64,000 nucleotides of DNA. Origin: Ruegeria spongiae (GTDB taxonomy: Bacteria; Pseudomonadota; Alphaproteobacteria; Rhodobacterales; Rhodobacteraceae). A program made the position numbers and the translations under genes. The stretch spans positions 1 to 64,000 of the forward strand of contig NZ_JAMFMB010000018.1 in assembly GCF_023502395.1 (NCBI RefSeq), read 5' to 3'. The notes below the pieces were generated by a model that was given only the letters and a program-made list of their open reading frames with translations, was not told the origin of the DNA and did no database searches. Shown here in pieces: positions 1 through 8,596 of the stretch (the first letter of the stretch is position 1; each line of letters begins with the position of its first letter).

Positions 1-250
1 GCTCGACCTCATGCGCGCCACTGCCGAGCGCGGCAAGCCGCTGTTGATGCTGGAAGGGTATGGCGGTTTTGTGCTGGGCGATTGGGTCATTATCAGGATT
101 GCCGAAACCAAGTCCGAGCTGATGGGCGACGGGTCGCCGCGTGTCATAACGTTTTCCATGACGCTCAAGGAATATGGCGGTGACGCGGGCGGCGTCGACG
201 GGTTCCAACTCGGTATTGCCGCCGTTTCGACGCTGGCGAGGCTCGTTTGA
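1..250 (+). CDS. Phage tail protein, P2 gpU-like (5' partial)
   Basis: The reading frame is open from base 2 with no start codon visible in context, so the gene begins before the window; the last 82 codons are present. The protein resembles the C-terminal half of P2 gpU, a tail-completion protein of contractile tails. Visible features are the GGFVLGDWVI segment followed by FSMTLKEYG, which suit a small beta-rich structural protein. It is followed after 33 bases by gpX-like and gpD-like genes, an order common in P2-like modules of alphaproteobacteria. No signal peptide is expected. Family assignment is from sequence resemblance and gene order; moderately sure. Confidence 0.75.
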   Translation, partial: LDLMRATAERGKPLLMLEGYGGFVLGDWVIIRIAETKSELMGDGSPRVITFSMTLKEYGGDAGGVDGFQLGIAAVSTLARLV

Positions 251-283
251 TGCGCCTGCCACTTGGTTACTTGAGGGCCTGAC

Positions 284-490
284 ATGAAGTATCGCACCAA
301 AGATGGCGACGTGCTGGATGCGGTCTGCACCAAGCATTATGGCGATCTGTCCTGGCGGATCGAAGATGTGATCGCGGCCAACCCCGGTCTTTCGGCGCGG
401 GGGGCGGTACTGCCCTCGGGCCTGCTGATCGAGTTGCCGCCGGTCGAGGATGCCGCGCCCCAGCGGCCAACCCTGCGGCTTTGGGGCTGA
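284..490 (+). CDS. Phage tail protein X (P2 gpX-like)
   Basis: A 68-residue protein, the normal size for P2 gpX (about 67). It looks like a small LysM-like fold: an N-terminal TKDGDVLDAVCTKHYG segment, then a helix ending in VIAANPGL, then VLPSGLLIELP. This matches the repeat typical of gpX and LysM domains. gpX is thought to sit near the tail hub or to help with cell-wall contact during injection. The ATG follows GAGGGCC at good spacing. It lies between gpU-like and gpD-like genes. Confidence 0.88.
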   Translation: MKYRTKDGDVLDAVCTKHYGDLSWRIEDVIAANPGLSARGAVLPSGLLIELPPVEDAAPQRPTLRLWG

Positions 491-538
491 GCCTCTGTCC
501 GCGCAGCGGCAAACCATCCGGGGGATGGTTTGAGAGGC
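491..538 (+). promoter_or_regulatory. Nested stem-loop between tail genes X and D
   Basis: A perfect 10-bp stem (CAAACCATCC at 510-519 with GGATGGTTTG at 523-532, loop GGG) lies inside an outer 6-bp stem (GCCTCT at 491-496 with AGAGGC at 533-538). The structure starts one base after the gpX stop codon and ends 37 bases before gpD. No U-tract follows, so it is not a simple terminator. It may control relative expression of X and D or stabilise mRNA. The structure is seen directly; its role is inferred. Confidence 0.6.
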
Positions 539-575
539 GAAGGGGCGGAGCCCATTTGCGACAAGGGAGCAAACC

Positions 576-1556
576 ATGACACCAGCTTTCAAAGTCATTG
601 CGGCGGGGGTGAACATCACCGACCAGATCAGCGAGCGGCTGCTGAGCCTGGTCGTGACCGACGAGGCCGGGTTCAAGTCGGATCGCGTGGAAATCACACT
701 GGATGACCGCGACAACGCCGTGGAGCTGCCGCTGCCCGGTGCGCCGCTTGCGGTGTTCATGGGGTACGAGGAAACCTTCCTCGCGCCCATGGGGGCCTTT
801 ACGTCGGCTGAGGTGGTGGCAAAAGGCCCGCCTGACCGGGTGATTATCCGGGGCAAGGCCGCCAACCTGGGCGGCTCGATCAAGGCCCAGGTGACCCGCG
901 CATGGGACAACAGCACCCTCTCCGACATCGCCGCAACCATTGCCGAGGCGCATGGCCTCAAGGCGAAGGTATCTGAGAGGTTCCGTGACATCATATATGG
1001 CCACCTCGATCAGACCGACGAAAGCGACATCAACCTGATGACACGGCTGGCGAAGGATCACGACGCCATTGCCAGCGTGAAGGGCGACACGCTGGTATTC
1101 ATGGGCAAGGGTGAAGGCAAGACCGCTGGCGGCGTTCCGATGCCACCGGTGCCGGAGCGCAAGACCGGCAACATCCGCTGGTCGATGACGCTGGCGACAC
1201 GCGGAAACTTCCGCACGGTCGAGGCCACCTGGCACAATCAGCAGACAGGAACACGCGACAAGGTGACCGCTGGCGAGGGTGCGCCGGTCAAGCGGTTGCG
1301 CCATGCCTATCCCGATCAGGGCGAGGCCCAGCGCGCCGCCCGTGCCAAACTGGACGAGCTGGGGCGTGGCAACGACACGCTGAGCATCGAAATGGTTGGT
1401 GATCCGCTCATCGCTGCCGAGGGCCAAATCCTCGCCACCGGCTTCCGCGTCGGGGTTTCCGGCACCTGGTCGATCAAGAGCGCCAGACATCGGATCGCCG
1501 GGGGCGGCTTCACCACCTCAATCGAGGCCGAAAAGCCGAAATCAGAAACCGGCTAG
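576..1556 (+). CDS. Phage late control protein D / tail hub (P2 gpD-like)
   Basis: A 326-residue protein of the gpD family (P2 gpD is about 387). In contractile tails gpD forms the hub under the tail tube and is structurally related to the T4 gp27 and VgrG hub. Visible traits are an N-terminal beta-rich half beginning FKVIAAGVNITDQI, and a middle segment with DQTDESDINLMTRLAKDHD, the conserved hub motif. The ATG is preceded by GGGAGC. This is the last phage gene of the module; the next gene is a host MoxR ATPase on the other strand, so the prophage or tailocin border lies near 1557-1660. It is short for the family but not obviously broken. Confidence 0.9.
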   Translation: MTPAFKVIAAGVNITDQISERLLSLVVTDEAGFKSDRVEITLDDRDNAVELPLPGAPLAVFMGYEETFLAPMGAFTSAEVVAKGPPDRVIIRGKAANLGGSIKAQVTRAWDNSTLSDIAATIAEAHGLKAKVSERFRDIIYGHLDQTDESDINLMTRLAKDHDAIASVKGDTLVFMGKGEGKTAGGVPMPPVPERKTGNIRWSMTLATRGNFRTVEATWHNQQTGTRDKVTAGEGAPVKRLRHAYPDQGEAQRAARAKLDELGRGNDTLSIEMVGDPLIAAEGQILATGFRVGVSGTWSIKSARHRIAGGGFTTSIEAEKPKSETG

Positions 1557-1625
1557 ACGGCAGCGACGATGAAAATTAAAACGTTCCGCAATGAAAAAAA
1601 ATTGGGCCGGCCCAGCGCTGCCCCC

Positions 1626-1655
1626 ATACCCCCGAGGTATTTTTGAACAGAAGAA
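1626..1655 (+). repeat. Terminator-like interspersed repeat, copy 1
   Basis: Bases 1634-1655 are identical over 22 bases to 20355-20376; the core reads GAGGTATTTTTGAACAG then AAGAA. Here it follows a short stem ATACC/GGTAT (1626-1630 and 1636-1640) and a T-run. The copy lies between the gpD-like gene and the convergent MoxR gene, as the second copy lies between an SDR gene and a convergent ATPase gene. It probably acts as a transcription terminator. Confidence 0.6.
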
Positions 1656-1658
1656 ACA

Positions 1659-2567
1659 TCAGGCCGGTTCGAGCGTTGCCTTGGCCTGATCCAGCAGGCG
1701 CTTGGCCTCGGAGCCTTCAAGCCGCTGGATGTCGTCCTGGTATTTCAGCACCGCGCCAAGCGTGTCGGCGATCACTTCGGGGCTGAGGTCGATCACGTCC
1801 AGCGCCAGCAGGCATTTGGCCCAGTCGATGGTTTCGGCCACGCCGGGTTTCTTGAACAGATCCTCGGTGCGCAATTGCTGGACGAACGCCACAACCTCGC
1901 GGCTGAGCGCCTCGGCGACTTCGGGGGCACGGGCGTGCAGAATCTCGACCTCGCGGGTGAAATCCGGGTAGTCGACCCAGTGATAGAGGCAGCGGCGTTT
2001 CAGGGCGTCATGCACCTCGCGCGTGCGGTTCGAGGTGAGGATGACGATAGGTGGTTCGGCGGCCTTGATCGTGCCCAACTCTGGGATGGTGACCTGAAAA
2101 TCGCTGAGCGCCTCCAGCAGGAAAGCCTCGAAAGGTTCGTCGGTGCGGTCAAGCTCGTCGATCAGCAGCACCGGCGCGCCGTTCTCATCCGGGCGCATGG
2201 CCTGCAGCAGCGGGCGTTCGATCAGATAATCGTCGCTGAACAGCTCGGATTGCAGCGCGCTGCGATCCGCGCCGCCCGCAGCTTCGGCGGTACGGATGGC
2301 AATCATCTGGGCCGGAAAATTCCACTCATACACCGCGCTCGAGGCATCGAGTCCCTCGTAACATTGCAGCCGGATCAGGCGGCGGCCCAGCGCGGCCGAC
2401 AGCGCCTTGGCGATCTCGGTCTTGCCGACGCCCGCCTCGCCCTCAAGGAACAGCGGGCGGCCCAGTTTGAGCGCAAGGAACACAACCGTGGCCAGCGCGC
2501 GGCCGCAGACATAGCCCTGCGCGGTCAGCGCGGATTGAACCGCATCGATGCTGTCTGGTCGCTGCAT
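1659..2567 (-). CDS. MoxR-family AAA+ ATPase
   Basis: A 302-residue ATPase of the MoxR class, which remodels or helps insert cofactors into partner proteins, usually with a VWA-domain partner. Walker A is GEAGVGKT (residues 42-49) and Walker B is VLLIDELDR; an ILTSNRTREV sensor-1 segment and an RCLYHWVDYPDF segment follow, as in CoxD-like proteins. I chose the ATG at 2567, preceded by GGGAGATGAC, rather than one 11 codons upstream. The expected VWA (CoxE-like) gene is not next to it: downstream is the prophage edge and upstream a divergent glycosyltransferase. The true substrate is unknown. Confidence 0.9.
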   Translation of the reverse strand: MQRPDSIDAVQSALTAQGYVCGRALATVVFLALKLGRPLFLEGEAGVGKTEIAKALSAALGRRLIRLQCYEGLDASSAVYEWNFPAQMIAIRTAEAAGGADRSALQSELFSDDYLIERPLLQAMRPDENGAPVLLIDELDRTDEPFEAFLLEALSDFQVTIPELGTIKAAEPPIVILTSNRTREVHDALKRRCLYHWVDYPDFTREVEILHARAPEVAEALSREVVAFVQQLRTEDLFKKPGVAETIDWAKCLLALDVIDLSPEVIADTLGAVLKYQDDIQRLEGSEAKRLLDQAKATLEPA

Positions 2568-2749
2568 GTCATCTCCCTTTTTCCCGGTGCAGCAGGTCAT
2601 GGCACGGCTCTGGCGTCAAGCAAAGAGCGGTGCGACCTTAGTCGCATCACGCTTGCCCCGGTCCGGGCGATTGACGGGTTGGGGGCAAGATGCCATGAAT
2701 TGCGCGGGCAAGATGCAAAGCATCCCGGTCACGGGATCGGGGAGATTGC

Positions 2750-3829
2750 ATGCGATATCTGGCCGTGCTGACGGTTCGCAACGAAGGGGCCTTTCTGCTG
2801 GACTGGCTTGCCCATCATCAGGCGACGGGTTTCACCGATTTCCTGGTGTTTTCCAACGATTGCCAGGACGGCACTGACGCGATCCTCGACCGGTTGGAGG
2901 AGATGGGCCACCTGACCCATCTGCGCAACGACGGCCCCTATGACAAGGGTGGCATCCAGTTCACCGCGCTCAAAGCGGCGTCAAAGCACCGGCTGGTCAA
3001 ACGGGCCGACTGGATTCTGCCGCTGGATGTGGATGAGTTCGTCAACATCCATATCGGCGACGGCTCCGTACAGGAACTGACCGCCGCCCTGCCCGACGCC
3101 ACGGCCATCACGCTGACCTGGCGGCTGTTCGGCAATGGCGAGGTCACGCGTTACGCTGACACCTCGGTGCCACGGACCTTCACCCGCTGCGCGCCGGTGA
3201 TCATGCATTGGCCCTGGCGTGCGGCAATGTTCAAGACGCTCTACCGCAATGACGGAAGCTACCGGAAACTGGGCGTGCACCGCCCCCGCTCGCCGCATCC
3301 CGAGAACGAGGCAGAGGCCCGCTGGTTCGACGGGTCCGGGCGCGAGATCGACCTGAAGCAGCAGAAGAAGAGGGTGTTTTCCGACTATGGACGCGACAAT
3401 TATGGCCTGGCGCAGTTGAACCACTACCCGCTTGGCGCGATGGAGAGCTATGTGCTCAAGGCCGATCGGGGTCGCGCGGTGCATTCTGGCGACCTGCTGG
3501 GCATGGATTACTGGGTCGAACGAAACCTCAACACCGAGACCGACGACAGTATCTTGCGTATCAGCGAGCGCGCCGATCCGCTGCGCGCCGAGATGCTGGA
3601 AGATCCCGATCTCGCCCATCTGCATGAAAGCGCGGTGAATTGGCGACACGAACGGTTCCGCGAGTTGATGGAGCAGGACGCATATCGCGCATTGTTCACG
3701 CGCCTGCTGATGACGCCCCCATCGCGCCCGGTTTCAGCCAGCGCGGCCGAAACACTGGCCGGGTTTGCCAGTCTCGGCCTCATGAAGACCAGAGGCGCCG
3801 GGGCGGATAACAGCCAGAAAGAGACCTGA
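2750..3829 (+). CDS. Glycosyltransferase family 2-like protein
   Basis: A 359-residue protein with a GT-A-like N-terminal half: TVRNEGAFLLDWLAHH near residues 8-23 and the metal-binding DVDEF at 93-97, a DxD-type motif. This arrangement is typical of bacterial proteins annotated as glycosyl transferase family 2 (the Glyco_tranf_2_4 group), whose donor and acceptor are usually unknown. No signal peptide or membrane segment is seen, so it should act in the cytosol. The ATG follows GGGGAG. It is followed after 88 bases by an uncharacterised gene on the same strand; the two may form an operon. Confidence 0.82.
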   Translation: MRYLAVLTVRNEGAFLLDWLAHHQATGFTDFLVFSNDCQDGTDAILDRLEEMGHLTHLRNDGPYDKGGIQFTALKAASKHRLVKRADWILPLDVDEFVNIHIGDGSVQELTAALPDATAITLTWRLFGNGEVTRYADTSVPRTFTRCAPVIMHWPWRAAMFKTLYRNDGSYRKLGVHRPRSPHPENEAEARWFDGSGREIDLKQQKKRVFSDYGRDNYGLAQLNHYPLGAMESYVLKADRGRAVHSGDLLGMDYWVERNLNTETDDSILRISERADPLRAEMLEDPDLAHLHESAVNWRHERFRELMEQDAYRALFTRLLMTPPSRPVSASAAETLAGFASLGLMKTRGAGADNSQKET

Positions 3830-3917
3830 GTTCAACCCCGATTTGGCCTCATTCGCCCTTTATTCATGGGGGTATCCAACCGGTCCGCGAAGCGACCGGA
3901 TCTCTGAGGGTCGGCAT

Positions 3918-4880
3918 ATGAAGGACATCGAAAGCGCCCTTGACCAGCCGCTGGTCAACCTGCGCCCCCGCCTGTGGAAGGCGCGATTGCTGGACCAGGC
4001 ACGGGCCGAGGGGGAAGCGCATGAGCTGGGCGAGCAGCACTTCGCAACCTTCATACCCCGCAGCCCGACCCTGCTGGTGAGTTTCGAGACGATGCAGGAT
4101 ATCCGCGCCCTCTCGGACAGCCAGCAACCCCTGGGATTCGAGATGATCCGCAAGAGGTCCTGGTCGCATCTGTGCCTCATCTCCAACGGCGACACCTGGT
4201 TTCGCGATGACGCGGTCTATGCCTTTTTCGACCGGTTGATCGATGACGGAATATTCGAGGCGTATGACAAGGTGGTGTTCTATGGTGCGGGGTCGTGCGG
4301 CTATGCTGCGGCGGCGTTTTCTGTCGCTGCCCCCGGTGCCTCGGTCATTGCGGTCCAGCCGCAAGCGACGCTGGACCCACGGATGACGGAATGGGACGAC
4401 CGGTTCACCTCGATGCGCCGCACCGCCTTTGATGACCGGTTCGGCTATGCACCCGACATGCTGGATGCCGCTGATCAGGCTTTTGTGCTCTACGATCCCG
4501 GCCAGCAACTGGATGCGATGCATGCCACGCTCTTTGCGCGACCCAATGTGACGCGGTTGCGCATGCGTCATATGGGCAGCGATCTGCAGGCCCGCCTGTC
4601 CGAGATGAAGCTGCTGTCCCGTCTGCTGACAAAAGCAGCCGAGAACACGCTGACAGAGATCGAATTCTATAGGATGTTCCGCGCCCGCCGCGCGTCTCCA
4701 CATTATCTTCGGATGCTGCGAAACATTCTGGAACACCAGGAACGCCCCTATCTTGAGATGCTGCTGTGCCGCAACACAATTGCCCGACTGCCGATGCGCC
4801 GGTTGCGACGTCGCCTGGAACGGCTGCAACAGCTCGCGGCAGAGGGGGTCTTCAGGCCGCCGCCGGACAGGTCCACCTGA
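3918..4880 (+). CDS. Uncharacterised protein, alpha/beta-hydrolase-like
   Basis: A 320-residue protein that I do not firmly recognise. Roseobacter homologues have been labelled phosphoadenosine phosphosulfate reductase, but no PAPS-reductase motif is visible. The middle contains a strand-turn-helix VVFYGAGSCGYAAAAFS (about residues 119-135) followed by APGASVIAVQP, which resembles an alpha/beta-hydrolase nucleophile elbow with Ser126 and the first glycine replaced by alanine. The C-terminus is arginine-rich and helical. I chose the ATG at 3918, preceded by GAGGGTCGGC, rather than one 25 codons upstream. It follows the glycosyltransferase gene and may act with it. Confidence 0.6.
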   Translation: MKDIESALDQPLVNLRPRLWKARLLDQARAEGEAHELGEQHFATFIPRSPTLLVSFETMQDIRALSDSQQPLGFEMIRKRSWSHLCLISNGDTWFRDDAVYAFFDRLIDDGIFEAYDKVVFYGAGSCGYAAAAFSVAAPGASVIAVQPQATLDPRMTEWDDRFTSMRRTAFDDRFGYAPDMLDAADQAFVLYDPGQQLDAMHATLFARPNVTRLRMRHMGSDLQARLSEMKLLSRLLTKAAENTLTEIEFYRMFRARRASPHYLRMLRNILEHQERPYLEMLLCRNTIARLPMRRLRRRLERLQQLAAEGVFRPPPDRST

Positions 4881-4931
4881 TCCGGGCCACAAGGGCTTTC
4901 CCGTCACCGGCACCTGTGCTAGCCGGGTCGC

Positions 4932-5972
4932 ATGAGCCAAAGCCTTACGATCCGCCGCCCCGACGACTGGCATCTGCATCTGCGCGACGGCGCAATGTTG
5001 CAGGCCGTCCTGCCCGAAACCGCCCGTCATTTTGCCCGTGCCATCATCATGCCGAACCTGGTGCCACCCGTGGTGACCGGGGCCCAGGCCGGTGCCTATC
5101 GCGACCGCATCCTGGCCGCCCTGCCCGAGGACATGGATTTCGCGCCGCTGATGACGCTTTACCTGACCGAGGACACCGATCCCGAGGATGTGGCCGCGGC
5201 GCACGCCAGCGGGCTGATCAAGGCGGTCAAGCTATACCCGGCGGGTGCCACCACCAACTCGGCCAGCGGGGTCCGCGATTTCGACAAGGTGCGCGGCGTG
5301 CTGGAACGGATGGCAGAGATCGGCCTGCCGCTCTGCGTGCATGGCGAAGTCACCGACGCGGAGATCGACATTTTCGACCGCGAAGCGCTGTTCATCGAAT
5401 GGGTCCTCGACCCGATCCGCCGCGACACGCCCGGCCTGCGGGTGGTGATGGAACATATCACCACCAAGAACGGGGTCGATTATGTCAAGGCCAATGCGCA
5501 GGATCTGGGCGCGACGATCACCACCCATCACCTGATCATCAACCGCAACCATATCCTGGTGGGCGGCATCAAGCCGCACTACTACTGCCTGCCCGTCGCC
5601 AAGCGCGAAGAACACCGTCTGGCCCTGCGCGCTGCCGCCACCAGCGGCGATGCCCGGTTCTTTCTGGGCACCGATTCTGCGCCCCATACCGACCCGCTCA
5701 AGGAAAGCGCCTGTGGTTGCGCGGGCTGTTTCACCGCCACCAACACCATGTCGCTGCTGGCTCATGTCTTCGAAGAAGAGAGTGCGCTGGACAGTCTCGA
5801 AGGCTTCACCTCGCGCAACGGACCCGCGTTTTATGGCCTGCCGGTCAATGAGGGCAGCCTGACCCTGACCAAGGGCGATGCCGTCAGCTACCCCGACAAG
5901 ATCGACACCGGCGACGGCCCGGTCACGGTCTTTGATCCCGGTTTCCCGGTGCATTGGCACGTCACCGCCTGA
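4932..5972 (+). CDS. pyrC: Dihydroorotase
   Basis: A 346-residue class II dihydroorotase, close to the E. coli PyrC length of 348. It interconverts carbamoyl aspartate and dihydroorotate in pyrimidine synthesis. Zinc ligands His14 and His16 lie in [10 protein letters not shown], the carboxylated lysine is Lys100 in [11 protein letters not shown], and the catalytic Asp lies in LGTDSAPHT. Full length and intact. It is followed at once by pyrE (23 bases between), so the two genes form a pyrimidine operon. The ribosome binding site is weak. Confidence 0.97.
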   Translation: MSQSLTIRRPDDWHLHLRDGAMLQAVLPETARHFARAIIMPNLVPPVVTGAQAGAYRDRILAALPEDMDFAPLMTLYLTEDTDPEDVAAAHASGLIKAVKLYPAGATTNSASGVRDFDKVRGVLERMAEIGLPLCVHGEVTDAEIDIFDREALFIEWVLDPIRRDTPGLRVVMEHITTKNGVDYVKANAQDLGATITTHHLIINRNHILVGGIKPHYYCLPVAKREEHRLALRAAATSGDARFFLGTDSAPHTDPLKESACGCAGCFTATNTMSLLAHVFEEESALDSLEGFTSRNGPAFYGLPVNEGSLTLTKGDAVSYPDKIDTGDGPVTVFDPGFPVHWHVTA

Positions 5973-5995
5973 ACAACGACTTCAAGGACCTGATG

Positions 5996-6673
5996 ATGAT
6001 CCCCACATCCTACCCGCCCGCCGACGAGATTGCCCGCCTGACCGCCCGGATGCTGCTTGAGATCAAGGCGGTGCATTTCAATGCGCGCGAGCCCTTCACG
6101 CTGGCCAGCGGGTTGCCCAGCCCGACCTATATCGACTGCCGCAAGCTGATCTCTTATCCGCGCATCCGGTCCACCCTGATGGATTTCCTGACCGTCACCG
6201 TAATGCGCAACGCGGGCCTCGAGGCGTTCGATAATATCGCGGGCGGTGAGACCGCAGGCATACCCTTTGCCGCATTGGTGGCCGAGCGCATGGCGTTGCC
6301 GATGACCTATGTGCGCAAGAAGCCCAAAGGCTACGGCCGCAACGCCCGAATCGAAGGCGCAATGAGCGAAGGCGAGCGGGTGTTGCTGGTCGAGGACCTG
6401 ACCACCGATGGCGGATCGAAGCTGAGCTTCGTCGATGCCATCCGCGAGACCGGCGCAACCTGCGGACACACGGCAGTGATCTTCTACTACGGCATCTTCC
6501 CGGATACGGAAAAGACGCTGGGCGATCACGGGGTTGCACTGCATCACTTGTGCACCTGGTGGGATGTGCTGGCCGAGGCGCGCGCCCAAAACGCCTTTGA
6601 CGCCGAGACTCTGGAAGGGGTCGAGGCGTTCCTGAACGACCCGCGCGGATGGCAGGACGCCCAAAAAAGCTGA
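5996..6673 (+). CDS. pyrE: Orotate phosphoribosyltransferase
   Basis: A 225-residue enzyme that converts orotate and PRPP to orotidine monophosphate. The PRPP-binding loop is VEDLTTDGG at residues 132-140, and the DCRKLISYP segment near residue 47 is typical of the alphaproteobacterial form. Two ATGs stand in tandem at 5993 and 5996; the second has the better distance from AAGGA at 5984-5988. It follows pyrC directly, and dnaB follows after a gap with its own possible promoter. Confidence 0.96.
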   Translation: MIPTSYPPADEIARLTARMLLEIKAVHFNAREPFTLASGLPSPTYIDCRKLISYPRIRSTLMDFLTVTVMRNAGLEAFDNIAGGETAGIPFAALVAERMALPMTYVRKKPKGYGRNARIEGAMSEGERVLLVEDLTTDGGSKLSFVDAIRETGATCGHTAVIFYYGIFPDTEKTLGDHGVALHHLCTWWDVLAEARAQNAFDAETLEGVEAFLNDPRGWQDAQKS

Positions 6674-6737
6674 CTTTACGTCATCTGCGGCCACCCGTGT
6701 GCCCCGACCGGTAAACTCCCGCCGAGCACACAAGATG

Positions 6738-6767
6738 TTGACGGGGCACGCCCTGCCCATGCATGAT
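6738..6767 (+). promoter_or_regulatory. Candidate sigma-70 promoter for dnaB
   Basis: TTGACG at 6738-6743 and CATGAT at 6762-6767 are separated by 18 bases. They match five of six and four of six consensus bases. The position is about 105 bases upstream of the dnaB start and downstream of pyrE. Prediction from sequence only. Confidence 0.4.
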
Positions 6768-6871
6768 GTTGGGGGCGGGTGACTACTCACAAACTATCCC
6801 CAGAAACATACAATTTGCCCCCGCCGCGGCGAATAAGCTATGACCCCTCACTCAAGGGCGGTGAGAACAAA

Positions 6872-8362
6872 ATGAACGAGATCAGCAGTATCGATCAGGC
6901 GCAGATCCAGATTCAGAATGCGGAGACCATGCCGCATTCCATCGAGGCCGAACAGCAGCTTCTGGGCGCGATCCTGACCAATAACGACCTGTATGACCGG
7001 GTGGCCGCCATCATCGGGCCCGAGCATTTCTATGACCCGGTGCATGCCCGCATCTACGAGGTCGCCTCGGCCCGGATCGCCAAGAACACGCTGGCCTCGC
7101 CGGTGACGCTGAAATCCTTCATGGCCGATGACGAGGGCCTGAAAGAACTGGGCGGCGCCACCTATCTGATCAACCTCGCCGGGGCCTCGATCAGCGCGTT
7201 TGCGGTGCATGACTATGCCCAGATGATCTATGACCTTGCGATCCGGCGCGAGTTGATCGGGCTGGGCCGCGAAATCTCGGACAAGGCGGCGCGGGTTGAC
7301 GTAGCCTCCGAGCCCAAGGAACAGATCGTCGAGGCCGAGCAGAAACTCTATCAACTATCCGAGCAGGGCCAGACCGAACAGGGGTTCAAATCCTTCCTCA
7401 AGGCCGTCACCGAAGCCGTGAACGTCACCAATGAAGCCTATCAGCGTGGCGGCGGCATGGCGGGACTCTCGACCGGTCTGGCCGACCTGGACAAGCAACT
7501 GGGCGGCCTGCACCCTTCGGACCTGATCATTCTGGCGGGACGCCCTTCGATGGGGAAAACCTCACTGGCGACCAACGTGGCCTTCAACGTGGCCAAGGCC
7601 TATAAGCGCGGGCTGAAAAACGATGGCAGCGAAGGCGCGGTCGATGGTGGCGTGGTCGGGTTCTTCTCGCTGGAAATGAGCGCCGAGCAGCTTGCGGGGC
7701 GGATTCTGGCCGAGGCCTCGGAAATCTCGTCGCACAAAATCCGGCAGGGCGACATGACCGAGGGCGAGTTCCGCCGCTTTGTCAATGCCGCCAAGGATCT
7801 TGAGGCCTGTCCGCTGTTCATCGACGACACACCCGCCCTGCCCATTGCGCAGCTTGCGGCCCGGGCGCGTCGACTGAAACGGACTCATGGGCTGGACCTG
7901 CTGGTGATCGACTATCTGCAGCTTTGCCGTGGCATGGCCGACAACCGCGTCAACGAGATCGCCGAGATTTCGATGGGCATGAAAGCCATCGCCAAGGAAT
8001 TGCAGATCCCGGTCGTGGCCCTGTCCCAGCTGTCGCGTCAGGTGGAAAACCGCGACGACAAGCGCCCGCAACTCAGCGACCTGCGCGAATCCGGCTCGAT
8101 CGAGCAGGACGCCGATGTGGTGATGTTCGTGTTCCGCGAGGAATACTACAAGGAACGCGAAAAGCCCGGCGATCACGAACTCGACAAGATGGAAGAGTGG
8201 AAGACCGCGATGGAACACCTGCATGGCAAGGCCGAGGTGATCGTGGGCAAGCAGCGTCACGGCCCCATCGGCACGGTTGAACTCAGCTTCGAGGCGCAGT
8301 TCACCCGGTTCGGCAACCTGGTCAAACCCTGGCAACAGGGGATCGAAGACATGGGGCATTGA
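6872..8362 (+). CDS. dnaB: Replicative DNA helicase DnaB
   Basis: A 496-residue hexameric helicase that unwinds DNA at the replication fork. The N-terminal DnaG-interacting domain begins with PHSIEAEQQLLGAIL (from residue 21). The RecA-like domain has Walker A in AGRPSMGKTS (222-231), Walker B around LDLLVIDYLQL, and SDLRESGSIEQDADVVMF, all typical of DnaB. I prefer the ATG at 6872; a GTG 31 codons upstream is possible, but its extra N-terminus is not family-like. A GC stem-loop follows the stop codon. Confidence 0.98.
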   Translation: MNEISSIDQAQIQIQNAETMPHSIEAEQQLLGAILTNNDLYDRVAAIIGPEHFYDPVHARIYEVASARIAKNTLASPVTLKSFMADDEGLKELGGATYLINLAGASISAFAVHDYAQMIYDLAIRRELIGLGREISDKAARVDVASEPKEQIVEAEQKLYQLSEQGQTEQGFKSFLKAVTEAVNVTNEAYQRGGGMAGLSTGLADLDKQLGGLHPSDLIILAGRPSMGKTSLATNVAFNVAKAYKRGLKNDGSEGAVDGGVVGFFSLEMSAEQLAGRILAEASEISSHKIRQGDMTEGEFRRFVNAAKDLEACPLFIDDTPALPIAQLAARARRLKRTHGLDLLVIDYLQLCRGMADNRVNEIAEISMGMKAIAKELQIPVVALSQLSRQVENRDDKRPQLSDLRESGSIEQDADVVMFVFREEYYKEREKPGDHELDKMEEWKTAMEHLHGKAEVIVGKQRHGPIGTVELSFEAQFTRFGNLVKPWQQGIEDMGH

Positions 8363-8382
8363 GGCCCCGCGCCAGAGGGGCC
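8363..8382 (+). terminator. GC-rich stem-loop directly after dnaB
   Basis: GGCCCC (8363-8368) pairs with GGGGCC (8377-8382) around an 8-base loop, starting on the first base after the dnaB stop codon. There is no T-run, so termination would need Rho, or the hairpin may protect the mRNA end. Confidence 0.45.
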
Positions 8383-8484
8383 GCGCAATCCTGCACCGGT
8401 CTCGATGGTTATCACTTTGGCGTTTTGCGCACAGGTCTTGCGGCCTATGAAAGCAGAGACGATGTCGCGGTTTTTCCGCCCCCT

Positions 8485-8501
8485 GTTTCCGGACCGGAAA
8501 C
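8485..8501 (+). promoter_or_regulatory. 17-bp palindrome upstream of alr
   Basis: GTTTCCGG and CCGGAAAC form a perfect inverted repeat around a single A at 8493. A possible promoter, TTTCCG (8486-8491), 17 bases, TAGACT (8509-8514), overlaps it, so a bound protein would cover the -35 region. It lies about 95 bases before the alr start. The symmetry is seen; the operator role is inferred. Confidence 0.45.
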
Positions 8502-8596
8502 GCCAAGCTAGACTTTGCCGGAATCTCTGCGTAAACCCGCCCGACTGCGGGGATTTCTGACTTGACCTGCCCTGCCTCCATGTCATGAACGGGGCC

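Noticed and set aside
267-1490. 407-residue minus-strand open frame over the phage genes
   Set aside because: Shadow of gpX and gpD; composition is that of an antisense frame.
1-1556. Gene transfer agent origin for the tail genes
   Set aside because: GTA tails of Rhodobacterales are siphovirus-like. U-X-D order is typical of P2-like contractile tails.
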